64,000 nt of DNA from Streptomyces fungicidicus (GTDB lineage Bacteria; Actinomycetota; Actinomycetes; Streptomycetales; Streptomycetaceae), in the NCBI RefSeq assembly GCF_003665435.1, contig NZ_CP023407.1, positions 5,877,501 through 5,941,500 on the forward strand, read 5' to 3'. The position numbers and the translations under genes are program-made. The notes beneath the pieces were generated by a model. The model was not told the origin of the DNA. It worked only from the letters and a program-made list of their open reading frames with translations, and did not search any database. Positions 7,892 to 18,974 of this stretch are shown here, piece by piece. How positions within the stretch are numbered: the stretch's first letter is position 1; each line of letters begins with the position of its first letter.

Positions 7892-8683
7892 TCAGCCGTT
7901 GACCTGTGCCGTCACATCCGCGGAGAACGTGGTGAGCCGGGTGTAGACGCCCGGGTAGCCGGCCGCCGCGCAGCCGTCGCCCCAGGAGGTGATGCCCGCC
8001 AGCCGGCCGCCGATCAGCAGCGGTCCGCCGCTGTCGCCCTGGCAGGTGTCCACGCCGCCGGAGGAGTAGCCGGCGCACACCATGTCGCTCTGCACGTACC
8101 GGGTGCCGTAGGAGCCGCGGCAGCTGGTGTCGGAGACGGTCGGCACGGTCGCGGTGCGCAGCTGGTTGGAGGAGCTGCCGCCCGAGGAGGTGGTGCCCCA
8201 GCCGACGATGCGGGCGGTCGTGCCGGCCGCGTACACCGAGGTGTCCGAGGAGGACACGTAGGGCGCCGCGGTGTACGGCATCGACGTCGACAGGGTCAGC
8301 ACGGCCACGTCGTCGCCCCGGGTGACGCTCCGGTAGCTGGGGTGGACCCATATCCTGCTGACCCTGGCGACGGTGCCGTTGGTGCCGTTGAGGTAGGTGC
8401 GCCCGCCGACGACGCGCACACTGCTCGTGGTCTCGCCGGCCATGCAGTGCGCGGCCGTGACGACCTTGGTGGGGGAGACCAGGGTGCCGCCGCAGAACTG
8501 GTTCTGGGAGGCGTCGGTGATCTGCATCATGAACGGGTACGCGGACGTCGTGGTCGTCGTACCGCCGACGATGGGCTGCGGGGCGGCGACGGCGGACGGG
8601 GCGGCGATCAGCGCCGTCGCGGCGGCGGCAGCGGCTGCCGCGACGAGGGCGGCGGCCTTCTTGGCAAGGGTGAACCCAGACAT
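7892..8683 (-). CDS. Secreted trypsin-like serine protease (S1 family)
   Basis: This 263-residue preproprotein has an N-terminal MSGFTLAKKAAALV followed by an Ala-rich hydrophobic core and AxA sites (signal peptide), a short pro-segment, then the mature chymotrypsin-fold N-terminus IVGGTT. All three catalytic residues are visible: His in VVTAAHC, Asp in GDDVAVLTL, Ser in CQGDSGGPLL. The specificity-pocket Asp six residues before the Ser (GVDTCQGDSGG) implies trypsin-like cleavage after Arg/Lys. ATG at 8683 was chosen because GAGGAGA precedes it and the signal peptide starts there; the frame is open to 8788. It is released outside the cell for protein scavenging. Confidence 0.93.
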   Translation of the reverse strand: MSGFTLAKKAAALVAAAAAAAATALIAAPSAVAAPQPIVGGTTTTTSAYPFMMQITDASQNQFCGGTLVSPTKVVTAAHCMAGETTSSVRVVGGRTYLNGTNGTVARVSRIWVHPSYRSVTRGDDVAVLTLSTSMPYTAAPYVSSSDTSVYAAGTTARIVGWGTTSSGGSSSNQLRTATVPTVSDTSCRGSYGTRYVQSDMVCAGYSSGGVDTCQGDSGGPLLIGGRLAGITSWGDGCAAAGYPGVYTRLTTFSADVTAQVNG

Positions 8684-8883
8684 GGTTCTCCTCGTGGGGT
8701 TGCCGGTGGGGGTCGCACGGGGTGGGGGGTCGAGCACGAGGGCCTCGGGGCCGGTCCTCGTGTGCCCGGCGAGCGGCACGGCGTTCACGTTAGGACCGGG
8801 AGCGGGACCGCCCCAATGAGGGAACCCCCTAGGGCTGTTGGGCAGGGATAACCCTCGGTCGCCCGTCCCGGCCGGCGGCGGCG

Positions 8884-11697
8884 CTACTTCGTGCGGCGGC
8901 CCGCGGCCAGACGGACGATGTCGACGCGCGAGCGGATGCCCAGCTTGCGGTAGACCCGGGTGAGGGTCGCCTCCACGGTCTTGACGCTGATGAACAGCCG
9001 GGCGGCGATCTCCCGGTTGGTGGCGCCCTCCATCACCAGCGCGGCGACCTGCCGTTCCATCGCGGCCAGTCCGTCCAGGGCGCCCGCCGCCGCGGCGGGC
9101 ACGGGCTCGGCCTCCGCGGGACCGGCGGCCACGGCCCGCTCCACCTGGCGCAGCCAGGGCAGCGCGCGGCAGCGCCGGAACAGCCGGGCGGCCTCGTCGT
9201 ACGCGGCCGGCCCCGGACCCTGGGCGGCCCGCAGCCGGGCCCGCGCGAAGGCGGCCCGCGCCTCCTCAAGGCCGAAGCCCAGCTTGGCGAGCCGCTCCTG
9301 CGCCGACGTCAACTGCGCGTAAGCCGCCTGGTGTTCGCCGCGTGCCGCACGCACCAGGGCCTCCGCCCGGTCGAGCACCGCCAGCACACTCGCCCGGTTC
9401 AGGCGCAGCGCGTGCACCCGGGTGACGTTGATGAGTTCCTGCGCCTCGCCCGGCTCGCCGACGCGCACCAGCGCCTCGGCGAGGTCGCCCTGCCAGCGGC
9501 CCCGCGCCGGGTCGTTGATGCCCATGCCGTGCTCCAGCTCCCGCACCCGGCGCAGCGAGCGGACGGCGCCCTGCGCGTCCCCGGCCACCAACTGGGCGTA
9601 GCCCAGGGCGGCCAGGGCGAGGGAGAGGTACAACTGGTCGCCGTCCACCTCGGCGTGGTCCGCGGCCTCGCGGGCCAGCGTCAGGGCACGCTCCACGTCC
9701 CCGCCCGACGCCTCCGCGAGCGAGGCGAGCATGGCGGAGGCGCTCTCGCCGATCCCGGAGTCCCGGGCCAGCCGCAGGCTCTCCCGGCCCAGGTCCAGTG
9801 CCCGGCCGCAGTGCCCGGAGCGCAGCTCGGTGTCGGCCAGCAGCCGCGAGAAGTGCACCTCGCTCTCCACCATGCCGCGCCGCCGCGCCTCCCTCAGCAG
9901 CGAGGTGATGGCCGTACGGGCCTCCGGCAGCTGGTCGCTCATCAGCAGCCAGCGGAACCGCGCCATCGCGGCGCCGTTGTGGTGGCTGGCCACATCGGGG
10001 TCCTGCGGCTCCTGGAGCGCCCGCCGGATCGTCGCGGGGGCGTCCGGGTGGCCCATCAGGGTCTCGGTGGACGACTGGAAGGCCAGCGCCATCAGCTCGG
10101 TGCGCCGGTCCCCGCCCCGCGCCGCCAGCTCCGCGGCGTGCGCGGCCTCCTGGCGGGACTTGGCGAAGTCGCCGTCCACCACCACCTCCCGCCAGGCGAG
10201 CTGGTAGTGGACCAGGGCGAGCAGCCGGGGATCGTCCCCGGCGTCGGCCAGCACCTGCGGGAAGACGGCGTCGACCTCGCCGAGCGCCTGCCCGGCCGCC
10301 TCGATGACCACCATCCACGCCCGCACCCGCTCCGCGGGCACCGTCGCCCGGGTCAGCACCTCACGCGCTATGTCCCGGGCCAGGTCGACCTCGCCCGCGG
10401 TGATCGCGTCCTCCGCGGCCTGCAGCCGCCGCTCGTCGGGACCCGGCTCGCCGTCGGCCGGGGTGTGCCGGGCGGCCAGCAGTCCCAGCGAGGCGGCGAC
10501 CGAGGGCGCCCCCCGGTCCCGGGCCAGGGCGGCGGCCTCCGCGAGCCGGGCCGCCACCTCCGGGTCGGGGCCGGTGGCGGCCAGCGCCAGGTGCCGGGCC
10601 CGCTCGATCGGGTCGGAGGCCGCCGTGGACAGCGCCGTGTGCGCGGCCCGCCGTTCCCCCGCCGGGGCCTCCGCGTACAGGGCAGCCGAGATCAGCGGAT
10701 GCGCGAAGCGCAGCGCCGGCTCCTCCGGGTCCGTCACCAGCAGCCCGAGCGCCGCCGCCCGGGCCGTCTCGGCCTCGGCGTTCTCCCGGCCGGCCGCGTG
10801 CAGCAGGGCCAGGGTGGGGCGGGCGCCCGCGCTTGCCACCAGCAGGGTGCGCCGGGCGTCGTCGGACAGCATCTCCAGACGGCTGAGGACCAGGGCCCGC
10901 AGCGAGGTCGGCACCGGCAGCGGCTCGCCCGGCCGCGGGCGGGCCGGGCTCTCGGCGAGGGCGCGGCCCAGTTCGAGGGCGAAGAGCGGGTTGCCGCCGC
11001 TGGTGCGGTGGATGTCCCGGACCGTGGAGCGGGACAGACCGGTGTAGCCGCGGTGGTCCAGCAGCGCGGCGACCTGGGGCCGGGAGAACGGGCCCAGCCG
11101 CACCGCGAGCGTGTCGGGCGGGCAGGCCCGCAGATGACGGTCGTACTCCTCGCCGTCCGTGCGGACCGCGCACAGCATCCGCACCGGACTGTCGCCGAGC
11201 CGCCGTGCCGCGAAGCCGAGGAGCTCGGCGCTCGCGGGATCCAGCCACTGGAGATCGTCGGCGACGACGAGGACCGGTCCCTCGGCGGCCAGCGCGCGCA
11301 GCGTGGACAGCACCGCGAGACGCAGCGCCAGCCCGTCCCGCTGCAGGCTGGACTCGCCGCGCCCGGTGAGCGCCGACTCCAGCGCGGTGCGCTGGGCGGC
11401 GGGCAGCCGGGCGGAGACCCTGTCGAGGACCAGACCGAACAGATCGGCCAGCGCCAGGAACGGAAGATGCGATTCGGACTCCGTCGCCGAACAGCGCAGC
11501 ACCGTCCCCGACGCACCGGCGTTTTCGGCCGCAAGTGCCCGCAGCACAGTCGATTTACCTATTCCCGCGGGGCCGTGCAGCAGCACGCTGCCCCCTCGGG
11601 CGAGCTGCTCGCGCGCCTCCGCGTAGAGCTCCTCCCGGCCTATGACCAGGTCGGGGCGGCACCTGGCAGGCTCCTTGAAGTCCCGTCGCACGGTCAC
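8884..11697 (-). CDS. LuxR-family LAL regulator (AAA ATPase plus LuxR HTH)
   Basis: At 937 residues this is a large ATP-binding regulator of the LuxR (LAL/MalT) type. The Walker A motif GPAGIGKS lies near residue 41 and the Walker B motif VLVVADDLQWLD near residue 145. The middle 500 residues are alpha-helical TPR-like repeats, and a LuxR helix-turn-helix closes the protein (TNREIAARLFISVKTVEATL). The GTG at 11697 has a good GGAGGGGA site. LAL proteins often activate secondary metabolism or sugar genes in response to a bound ligand. The neighbouring protease, second LuxR regulator and acyl-CoA synthetases are possible targets; none is proven. Confidence 0.9.
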   Translation of the reverse strand: MTVRRDFKEPARCRPDLVIGREELYAEAREQLARGGSVLLHGPAGIGKSTVLRALAAENAGASGTVLRCSATESESHLPFLALADLFGLVLDRVSARLPAAQRTALESALTGRGESSLQRDGLALRLAVLSTLRALAAEGPVLVVADDLQWLDPASAELLGFAARRLGDSPVRMLCAVRTDGEEYDRHLRACPPDTLAVRLGPFSRPQVAALLDHRGYTGLSRSTVRDIHRTSGGNPLFALELGRALAESPARPRPGEPLPVPTSLRALVLSRLEMLSDDARRTLLVASAGARPTLALLHAAGRENAEAETARAAALGLLVTDPEEPALRFAHPLISAALYAEAPAGERRAAHTALSTAASDPIERARHLALAATGPDPEVAARLAEAAALARDRGAPSVAASLGLLAARHTPADGEPGPDERRLQAAEDAITAGEVDLARDIAREVLTRATVPAERVRAWMVVIEAAGQALGEVDAVFPQVLADAGDDPRLLALVHYQLAWREVVVDGDFAKSRQEAAHAAELAARGGDRRTELMALAFQSSTETLMGHPDAPATIRRALQEPQDPDVASHHNGAAMARFRWLLMSDQLPEARTAITSLLREARRRGMVESEVHFSRLLADTELRSGHCGRALDLGRESLRLARDSGIGESASAMLASLAEASGGDVERALTLAREAADHAEVDGDQLYLSLALAALGYAQLVAGDAQGAVRSLRRVRELEHGMGINDPARGRWQGDLAEALVRVGEPGEAQELINVTRVHALRLNRASVLAVLDRAEALVRAARGEHQAAYAQLTSAQERLAKLGFGLEEARAAFARARLRAAQGPGPAAYDEAARLFRRCRALPWLRQVERAVAAGPAEAEPVPAAAAGALDGLAAMERQVAALVMEGATNREIAARLFISVKTVEATLTRVYRKLGIRSRVDIVRLAAGRRTK

Positions 11698-11851
11698 CGC
11701 TCCCCTCCGTGTGGCGTGTCCTGGCCAATATTAGGCAACGGGTTCCTTAATTCCGGGCGGACCGTGTAGTGAGGCAAATTACAGCGGGCCGACCCACCGT
11801 AAATCCAAAGTCCAATCGGTGGTATTGCCCGCCATGGAAAACACCTCAAAC

Positions 11852-12697
11852 CTATGGCAACCACCCGGTCCGGCGGGCCGCGACCACGGCCTGCCCCCGG
11901 GTCCGCACCCCCAGCTTGCGCATCGCCGACCGCAGGTACGCCTTGACGGTTTCGGCCGTCACGCCCAGCCGCTCGCCCGTCACGCCGTTGGTCGCCCCCG
12001 CCGCCACACAGGCGAGGACGTCCACCTCCCGGGGCGTGAGCCGCACCGTCACCGACGGGGCGGTCTCGGCGGTGAGCAGGGCGCACGCCTGGAGCAGCTC
12101 GGCCCGCAGCGCGGGGTCCGCGATCCGCGGGGCCAGCGCCCGCAGCGCCGCGTGCGCCTCACGCACCTGCTCCCAGGCCGCTCCGGACGCCCCGGCCGCC
12201 CGTTCCGGCCCGGTTGCCGCCGCCATCAACTCGGCCGCCTCCTCCCGCACCACCAGCGCCTGCTCCACGTCCCGCGCCGCCTGCACCGCCGCGCCGAGCG
12301 TGCGGTCGCCCAGGGGCTGGGCGGCGCGCAGGGCGCCGTAGAGCACCGCCCGCACCCGACGCCGCACCACCACCGGCACGGCGACGACGGAGCGCAGGCC
12401 CTCGGCGGCGACCGGGACGTCGTACTCGTGGCTGATCTGCCGCGAGACCGAGTAGTCCGTCACCGCGCACGGCCGGGCCAGCGCCGCCGCCTTCCCGCCC
12501 AGACCGAAGCCGGAGGTCACCGCGAGCGCGCTCAGCGCGGGCGTCGCGGTGCCGCTCAGCTCGCTGATGCGCACCTGCCGACGGCCGGGCTCCACCAGTC
12601 CGCCGAAGGCGACCGGCAGCCCGGTCGCGCACCGCAGCCGGGCCAGCGCCCCGCGGATCTCCACCGCGTCGCCCGTGCTCGTCGGGTCAGCCGTCAC
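11852..12697 (-). CDS. GAF-like sensor with LuxR-type HTH
   Basis: This 281-residue regulator has an N-terminal GAF-like domain (residues about 10-150, including LRSVVAVPVVVRRRVRAVLY), a helical linker, and a C-terminal LuxR HTH: VRLTPREVDVLACVAAGATN and the recognition helix GVTAETVKAYLRSAMRKLGV. The GTG at 12697 follows a GAGGGGGC ribosome site, while the frame itself runs open to 12811. It is divergent from the two acyl-CoA synthetase genes with a 125-bp shared promoter, which makes them its natural targets. The ligand of the GAF domain is unknown. Confidence 0.85.
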   Translation of the reverse strand: MTADPTSTGDAVEIRGALARLRCATGLPVAFGGLVEPGRRQVRISELSGTATPALSALAVTSGFGLGGKAAALARPCAVTDYSVSRQISHEYDVPVAAEGLRSVVAVPVVVRRRVRAVLYGALRAAQPLGDRTLGAAVQAARDVEQALVVREEAAELMAAATGPERAAGASGAAWEQVREAHAALRALAPRIADPALRAELLQACALLTAETAPSVTVRLTPREVDVLACVAAGATNGVTGERLGVTAETVKAYLRSAMRKLGVRTRGQAVVAARRTGWLP

Positions 12698-12735
12698 CTG
12701 TTCGCCCCCTCGTCGCGGCTCCTGTGCGGACGCAC

Positions 12736-12751
12736 ACCCCCGTTCGGGGGT
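12736..12751. promoter_or_regulatory. Inverted repeat in divergent LuxR / acyl-CoA synthetase promoter
   Basis: ACCCCC-GTTC-GGGGGT is a perfect 6-bp inverted repeat in the 125 bp between the divergent regulator (starting 12697) and the synthetase gene (12823). Its position between two promoters suits an operator for the GAF-LuxR protein; this is inference from position and symmetry only. Confidence 0.4.
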
Positions 12752-12822
12752 AGTGAGACCTGCATCACGGATTACACGATGGCGGAGAGCCGCCCGGCAA
12801 TGGTCCGGCACGAGGAGGAGAC

Positions 12823-14496
12823 ATGACGACGGCGACGGAGGCGTTCCGCGGGGCCCGGGACTTCCTGCTGGAACACCGCGAGGACTACGCCACCGCCCAC
12901 CGGGACTTCGCCTGGCCCCGGCCGGAGCGGTTCAACTGGGCGCTCGACTGGTTCGACGTGATCGCGGACGGCAACGACCGCACCGCCCTGCACCTCGTCG
13001 AGGAGGACGGCGGCGAGCAGCGGCTGTCCTTCGCCGCGCTGGCCCGCCGCTCCGACCAGGTCGCCAACTGGCTCCGGCAGCGGGGCGTGGCCGCCGAGGA
13101 CCGGGTGCTGGTCATGCTCGGCAACCAGGCGGAGCTGTGGGAGACCGCGCTGGCCGCGATGAAGCTGCGCGCCGTGGTGATCCCGGCCACCCCGCTGCTC
13201 GGCCCCGCCGATCTGCGCGACCGCGTCGACCGGGGCCGCGTCCGCCATGTGATCGTGCGCGCCTCGGACGCCGCGAAGTTCGACGGCGTGCCCGGCGACT
13301 ACACCCGTATCGCCGTGGGGGAGGGGGCGGACGAGAGCTGGCTGCCCTACGAGGACGCCTACGGGGCCGCCGAGCACTTCGCGCCCGACGGGCCCACCCT
13401 CTCCGACGACCCGCTGATGCTGTACTTCACCTCCGGCACCACCGCCCGCCCCAAGCTGGTCGAGCACACCCACACCTCGTACCCGATCGGCCACCTGGCG
13501 ACGATGTACTGGATCGGCCTGAAGCCCGGCGACGTGCATCTGAACATCTCGTCGCCCGGCTGGGCCAAGCACGCCTGGTCCAACCTCTTCGCCCCGTGGA
13601 ACGCCGAGGCGACCGTCTTCCTGCACAACTACACGCGCTTCGACGCGCCCCGGCTGATGGCCGAGATGGACAAGGCGGGCGTCACCACCTTCTGCGCCCC
13701 GCCGACCGTGTGGCGGATGCTCATCCAGGCCGACCTGACGCAGCTGCGCACCCCGCCCCGCGAGGTCGTCGCCGCCGGCGAACCCCTCAACCCGGAGGTC
13801 ATCGAGCAGGTCCGGCGGGCCTGGGGCCTCACCGTCCGGGACGGCTTCGGCCAGACCGAGACCGCCGTGCAGGTCTCCAACAGCCCCGGACAGGTCCTCA
13901 AGACCGGCTCCATGGGCCGCCCCAGCCCCGGCTACCGGGTGGAGCTCCTCGACCCGGTCTCCGGCGCGCCCGGCGCCGCGGAGGGCGAGATCGCGCTGGA
14001 CCTCTCCGACCGTCCGGTGGGCCTGATGACCGGCTACCACGGCGACCCGGACCGTACGGCGGAGGCGATGGCCGGCGGCTACTACCGGACCGGCGACATC
14101 GGCTCCCGGGACGAGGACGGCTACATCACCTACGTCGGCCGCGCGGACGACGTGTTCAAGGCCTCCGACTACAAGATCAGCCCGTTCGAGCTGGAGAGCG
14201 CCCTGCTGGAGCACGAGGCGGTCGCCGAGGCGGCCGTCGTGCCGGCCCCGGACGAGCTGCGGCTGGCCGTCCCCAAGGCGTACGTCGTGCTCGCGGAGGG
14301 CTGGCAGCCCGGCCCGGACACCGCGAAGGTGCTGTTCGAGCACTCCCGTGAGGTGCTCGCCCCCTACAAGCGGCTCCGCCGCCTGGAGTTCGGGGAGCTG
14401 CCCAAGACCGTCTCCGGCAAGATCCGCCGCATCGAGCTGCGCGAGGCCACGGCCGCCGGTTCCGCGAACGAGTACCGCGAGGAGGACTTCCGGTGA
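12823..14496 (+). CDS. AMP-forming acyl-CoA synthetase (acetyl/medium-chain type)
   Basis: This 557-residue ANL-superfamily ligase activates a carboxylic acid with ATP and joins it to CoA. Motifs in order: P-loop-like YFTSGTTARPKLVEHTH near residue 200, the A5 motif GFGQTETAVQVSNSPG, hinge TGDIGSRDEDGYITYVGRAD, and the C-terminal catalytic lysine in PKTVSGKIRR near residue 527. Overall features (FNWALDWFD near the N-terminus) fit the medium-chain/acetyl-CoA synthetase branch rather than long-chain FadD. GAGGAGGAGAC lies directly upstream of the ATG. It is coupled to the next synthetase by a GTGA overlap. The substrate is not determined. Confidence 0.9.
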   Translation: MTTATEAFRGARDFLLEHREDYATAHRDFAWPRPERFNWALDWFDVIADGNDRTALHLVEEDGGEQRLSFAALARRSDQVANWLRQRGVAAEDRVLVMLGNQAELWETALAAMKLRAVVIPATPLLGPADLRDRVDRGRVRHVIVRASDAAKFDGVPGDYTRIAVGEGADESWLPYEDAYGAAEHFAPDGPTLSDDPLMLYFTSGTTARPKLVEHTHTSYPIGHLATMYWIGLKPGDVHLNISSPGWAKHAWSNLFAPWNAEATVFLHNYTRFDAPRLMAEMDKAGVTTFCAPPTVWRMLIQADLTQLRTPPREVVAAGEPLNPEVIEQVRRAWGLTVRDGFGQTETAVQVSNSPGQVLKTGSMGRPSPGYRVELLDPVSGAPGAAEGEIALDLSDRPVGLMTGYHGDPDRTAEAMAGGYYRTGDIGSRDEDGYITYVGRADDVFKASDYKISPFELESALLEHEAVAEAAVVPAPDELRLAVPKAYVVLAEGWQPGPDTAKVLFEHSREVLAPYKRLRRLEFGELPKTVSGKIRRIELREATAAGSANEYREEDFR

Positions 14497-16109
14497 CCGC
14501 ACCCCTGTCGTACGCCCACGGCACCGGCACGACGCCGCTGCTCGGCGACACCATCGGCGCCAACCTGGCCCGGACGGTCGCCGCATGGCCCGACCGCGAG
14601 GCCCTGGTCGACGTGGCCTCCGGACGGCGCTGGACCTACGCCGAGTTCGGGGCCGCCGTCGACGAGGTGGCGCGGGGACTGCTGGCGAAGGGGATCACCA
14701 CCGGGGACCGGGTCGGGATCTGGGCGGTCAACTGCCCGGAGTGGGTCCTGGTGCAGTACGCCACCGCCCGCATCGGCGTCATCATGGTGAACATCAACCC
14801 GGCTTACCGGGCACACGAGTTGGAGTATGTGCTCAAACAGTCCGGGATCTCGCTGCTCGTCTCCTCGCTCGCCCACAAGGGCAGCGACTACCGGGCGCTG
14901 GTGGAGCAGGTGCGCGGAGCCTGCCCGGACCTGCGGGAGACCGTCTACATCGGCGACCCGTCGTGGGACGCGCTGACCGGGGCCGCCGCGGCGGTGCCGC
15001 CGGAGCGGCCCGACGAGATCGCCGCCGGGCTGAGCTGCGACGACCCGGTCAACATCCAGTACACCTCGGGCACCACCGGCTTCCCGAAGGGCGCCACGCT
15101 CTCCCACCACAACATCCTCAACAACGGCTACTGGGTGGGCCGTACCGTCGGCTACACGGAGCGGGACCGGGTCTGTCTGCCGGTGCCGTTCTACCACTGC
15201 TTCGGCATGGTCATGGGCAACCTGGCGGCCACCTCGCACGGCGCCTGCATCGTCGTCCCCGCCCCCTCCTTCGATCCGGCGGCCACGCTGGAGGCCGTCC
15301 AGCGGGAGCGCTGCACCTCGCTCTACGGCGTGCCCACCATGTTCATCGCCGAGCTGAACCTGCCCGGCTTCGCGTCGTACGACCTCACCTCGCTGCGGAC
15401 CGGCATCATGGCGGGCTCGCCGTGTCCGGTGGAGGTGATGAAGCGGGTGGTCGCCGAGATGCACATGGAGCAGGTCTCCATCTGCTACGGCATGACCGAG
15501 ACCTCCCCGGTCTCCCTGCAGACCCGCATGGACGACGACCTGGAGCACCGCACCGGCACCGTCGGCCGGGTGCTGCCGCACATCGAGGTCAAGGTCGTCG
15601 ACCCGGCCACCGGTGTCACCCTGCCGCGGGGCGCCGCGGGGGAGTTGTGCACCCGGGGGTACAGCGTGATGCTCGGCTACTGGAACGAGCCGGAGAAGAC
15701 CGCCGAGGCCGTCGACGCCGGCCGCTGGATGCACACCGGGGACCTCGCGGTGATGCGCGAGGACGGGTACGTGGAGATCGTCGGGCGCATCAAGGACATG
15801 ATCATCCGGGGCGGGGAGAACATCTACCCGCGCGAGATCGAGGAGTTCCTCTACGCCCACCCGAAGATCGCGGACGTCCAGGTCGTCGGGATCGCGCACG
15901 AGCGGTACGGCGAGGAGGTGCTGGCCTGCGTGGTCCCGCGCGACCCGGCCGACCCGCTCACCCTGGAGGAACTCCGCGCCTTCTGCGCGGACCGCCTGGC
16001 CCACTACAAGATCCCCAGCCGGCTCCAGCTCCTCGACACCTTCCCGATGACGGTGTCCGGGAAGGTGCGCAAGGTGGAACTCCGCGAGCGGTACGCGGTG
16101 GCCGACTAG
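14493..16109 (+). CDS. AMP-forming fatty acyl-CoA synthetase
   Basis: This 538-residue ANL ligase carries YTSGTTGFPKGATLSHHN near residue 189, CYGMTETSPVSLQTR, the hinge TGDLAVMREDGYVEIVGRIK, and the lysine in PMTVSGKVRKVEL near residue 519. It is closer to FadD-type fatty acyl-CoA ligases than its upstream partner, with which it overlaps by 4 nt. Two different synthetases translated together suggest feeding two acids, or two chain lengths, into the acyl-CoA pool. A strong hairpin terminator follows, so the transcription unit ends here. Confidence 0.9.
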   Translation: MTAPLSYAHGTGTTPLLGDTIGANLARTVAAWPDREALVDVASGRRWTYAEFGAAVDEVARGLLAKGITTGDRVGIWAVNCPEWVLVQYATARIGVIMVNINPAYRAHELEYVLKQSGISLLVSSLAHKGSDYRALVEQVRGACPDLRETVYIGDPSWDALTGAAAAVPPERPDEIAAGLSCDDPVNIQYTSGTTGFPKGATLSHHNILNNGYWVGRTVGYTERDRVCLPVPFYHCFGMVMGNLAATSHGACIVVPAPSFDPAATLEAVQRERCTSLYGVPTMFIAELNLPGFASYDLTSLRTGIMAGSPCPVEVMKRVVAEMHMEQVSICYGMTETSPVSLQTRMDDDLEHRTGTVGRVLPHIEVKVVDPATGVTLPRGAAGELCTRGYSVMLGYWNEPEKTAEAVDAGRWMHTGDLAVMREDGYVEIVGRIKDMIIRGGENIYPREIEEFLYAHPKIADVQVVGIAHERYGEEVLACVVPRDPADPLTLEELRAFCADRLAHYKIPSRLQLLDTFPMTVSGKVRKVELRERYAVAD

Positions 16110-16120
16110 CGGCGCCCTCA

Positions 16121-16156
16121 GGCCCCGCCGGCGACGTCCAGCGCGCCGGCGGGGCC
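16121..16156 (+). terminator. Strong hairpin terminator after the acyl-CoA synthetase operon
   Basis: GGCCCCGCCGGCG (16121-16133) pairs perfectly over 13 bp with CGCCGGCGGGGCC (16144-16156) around a 10-nt loop and is followed by cttctctt. It separates the synthetase operon from the gcl promoter that starts 7 bp later. Confidence 0.8.
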
Positions 16157-16162
16157 CTTCTC

Positions 16163-16191
16163 TTGACGGCTTCGGCAGCCCTCCCTACATT
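16163..16191 (+). promoter_or_regulatory. gcl promoter (sigma-HrdB-like)
   Basis: TTGACG (16163-16168) and TACATT (16186-16191) are separated by 17 bp, a good match to the vegetative consensus. The proposed operator for the IclR regulator begins about 10 bp downstream of the -10 box, where binding would block initiation. Confidence 0.6.
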
Positions 16192-16201
16192 CATTCCAGA
16201 T

Positions 16202-16229
16202 AGCAGAAAATGACTTCCACCATACGGAA
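16202..16229 (+). promoter_or_regulatory. Putative IclR/AllR operator of gcl
   Basis: TTCCACCATACGGAA (16215-16229) is a TTCC-N7-GGAA element preceded by AGCAGAAAATGAC, which parallels the CAACAGAAC-type half next to the elements at hyi, aceB and allB. It lies between the gcl promoter and the ribosome site. Confidence 0.55.
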
Positions 16230-16288
16230 GAAGCTCGCCGTAGGGCGCGACGGGAGTGCGAATCCGGCAGCCGAGGCAGGAGTACCCG

Positions 16289-18073
<1,785 letters not shown>

Positions 18074-18080
18074 CCCGCGC

Positions 18081-18108
18081 CACCCGGCCGGCGTGTTCGG
18101 CCGGGGTG
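18081..18108. terminator. Hairpin between convergent gcl and 18110 gene
   Basis: CACCCGGCCG pairs with CGGCCGGGGTG, with one bulged G, around gcgtgtt in the 36 bp between the two convergent stops. It probably serves as a bidirectional terminator. Confidence 0.5.
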
Positions 18109-18109
18109 C

Positions 18110-18811
18110 TCAGTCCGGACCGCCGCCCGCGCCGCAGCCGGTACCGCTGCCGCAGGCGTGGGAGCCGCCGCCCCCGTAGGCGCCGCCGCGCGACGAGGAG
18201 CGGAGCAGGCCCTTGTCCCGCAGGCTCACCCGGTCGGTCAGCCCCGCCCGGAGGGCGAAGCGCGGCACCACGACGCGCAGCGCCGCCTCGCCGTGCAGGG
18301 CGACGGCGAGCAGCCGCTGGTGGTCGGGCAGTTCACGCCGGCTCGCGGGCAGCGGATACGCCTTCCGCAGGGTCTTCAGCCGCCGCCGGGCGGCCCTGGT
18401 CGGCCGGAGCAGCGGATACCGCAGCATCCCCGCCTCCGCCAGGCCCACCCGCACCTCGGCCACCGCCCAGCGGACGACCGGGTCCCGGACCAGCTCCGCC
18501 GCCTCGGACGGCTCTCGCAGACAGTGGTAGACCGCGCTCTCCAGGTACGCCGCCCGCACCTCGCTCGTGACGGCGTCCGCAGGCCCCGCCGTGTCCCCGT
18601 CCGGCGGCTCCAGCCCGACCCCCGGCGGCGGGAGCGGGGGCAGGGCCCGGCCCGCCTCCCCGTCGACCGCCCGCAGCGTGCCCGGCGCGCCGGCCTCCAC
18701 CGCGCCGCGCAGGTGCAGGGCGACCAGGGCCACCGTGACCGCGGCGCGCGGGCCACCGGCCAGCAGTGCTGTCTCGTGCGGCGTCCCCCCGACGCCCGCG
18801 GTGTCGGTCAT
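18110..18811 (-). CDS. TIGR04222-like protein with Gly/Cys-rich tail
   Basis: This 233-residue protein begins with ETALLAGGPRAAVTVALVAL, which matches the start of the actinobacterial TIGR04222 family (LAGGPxxxxxxALVAL). It ends in a Gly/Cys-rich tail (GGAYGGGGSHACGSGTGCGA), also characteristic of that family. Many members carry transmembrane helices in the middle; none is obvious here, where the centre is Arg-rich and helical. The function of the family is unknown. It is convergent with gcl and not obviously part of glyoxylate metabolism. Confidence 0.75.
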   Translation of the reverse strand: MTDTAGVGGTPHETALLAGGPRAAVTVALVALHLRGAVEAGAPGTLRAVDGEAGRALPPLPPPGVGLEPPDGDTAGPADAVTSEVRAAYLESAVYHCLREPSEAAELVRDPVVRWAVAEVRVGLAEAGMLRYPLLRPTRAARRRLKTLRKAYPLPASRRELPDHQRLLAVALHGEAALRVVVPRFALRAGLTDRVSLRDKGLLRSSSRGGAYGGGGSHACGSGTGCGAGGGPD

Positions 18812-18974
18812 GACACGGCACCCCCTCGTCAGGGGCCCGCCGCCCCCGTGCCGGCGGGTCCCGTGTGTGAGGAGTGTGCCCGCCCGCGCGGCCGGTCCAA
18901 GCCTTTCCGGCCGCCTTCAGAGGTTCATTTGAGGATCGCGTAGCCGGTGTACGGCCGATGCTGTAGGGACGCGC

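Noticed and set aside
8884..11769. An 812-codon plus-strand frame opposite the LAL regulator
   Set aside because: It is antisense to a gene with clear Walker and HTH motifs; composition is the mirror pattern of high-GC coding sequence.
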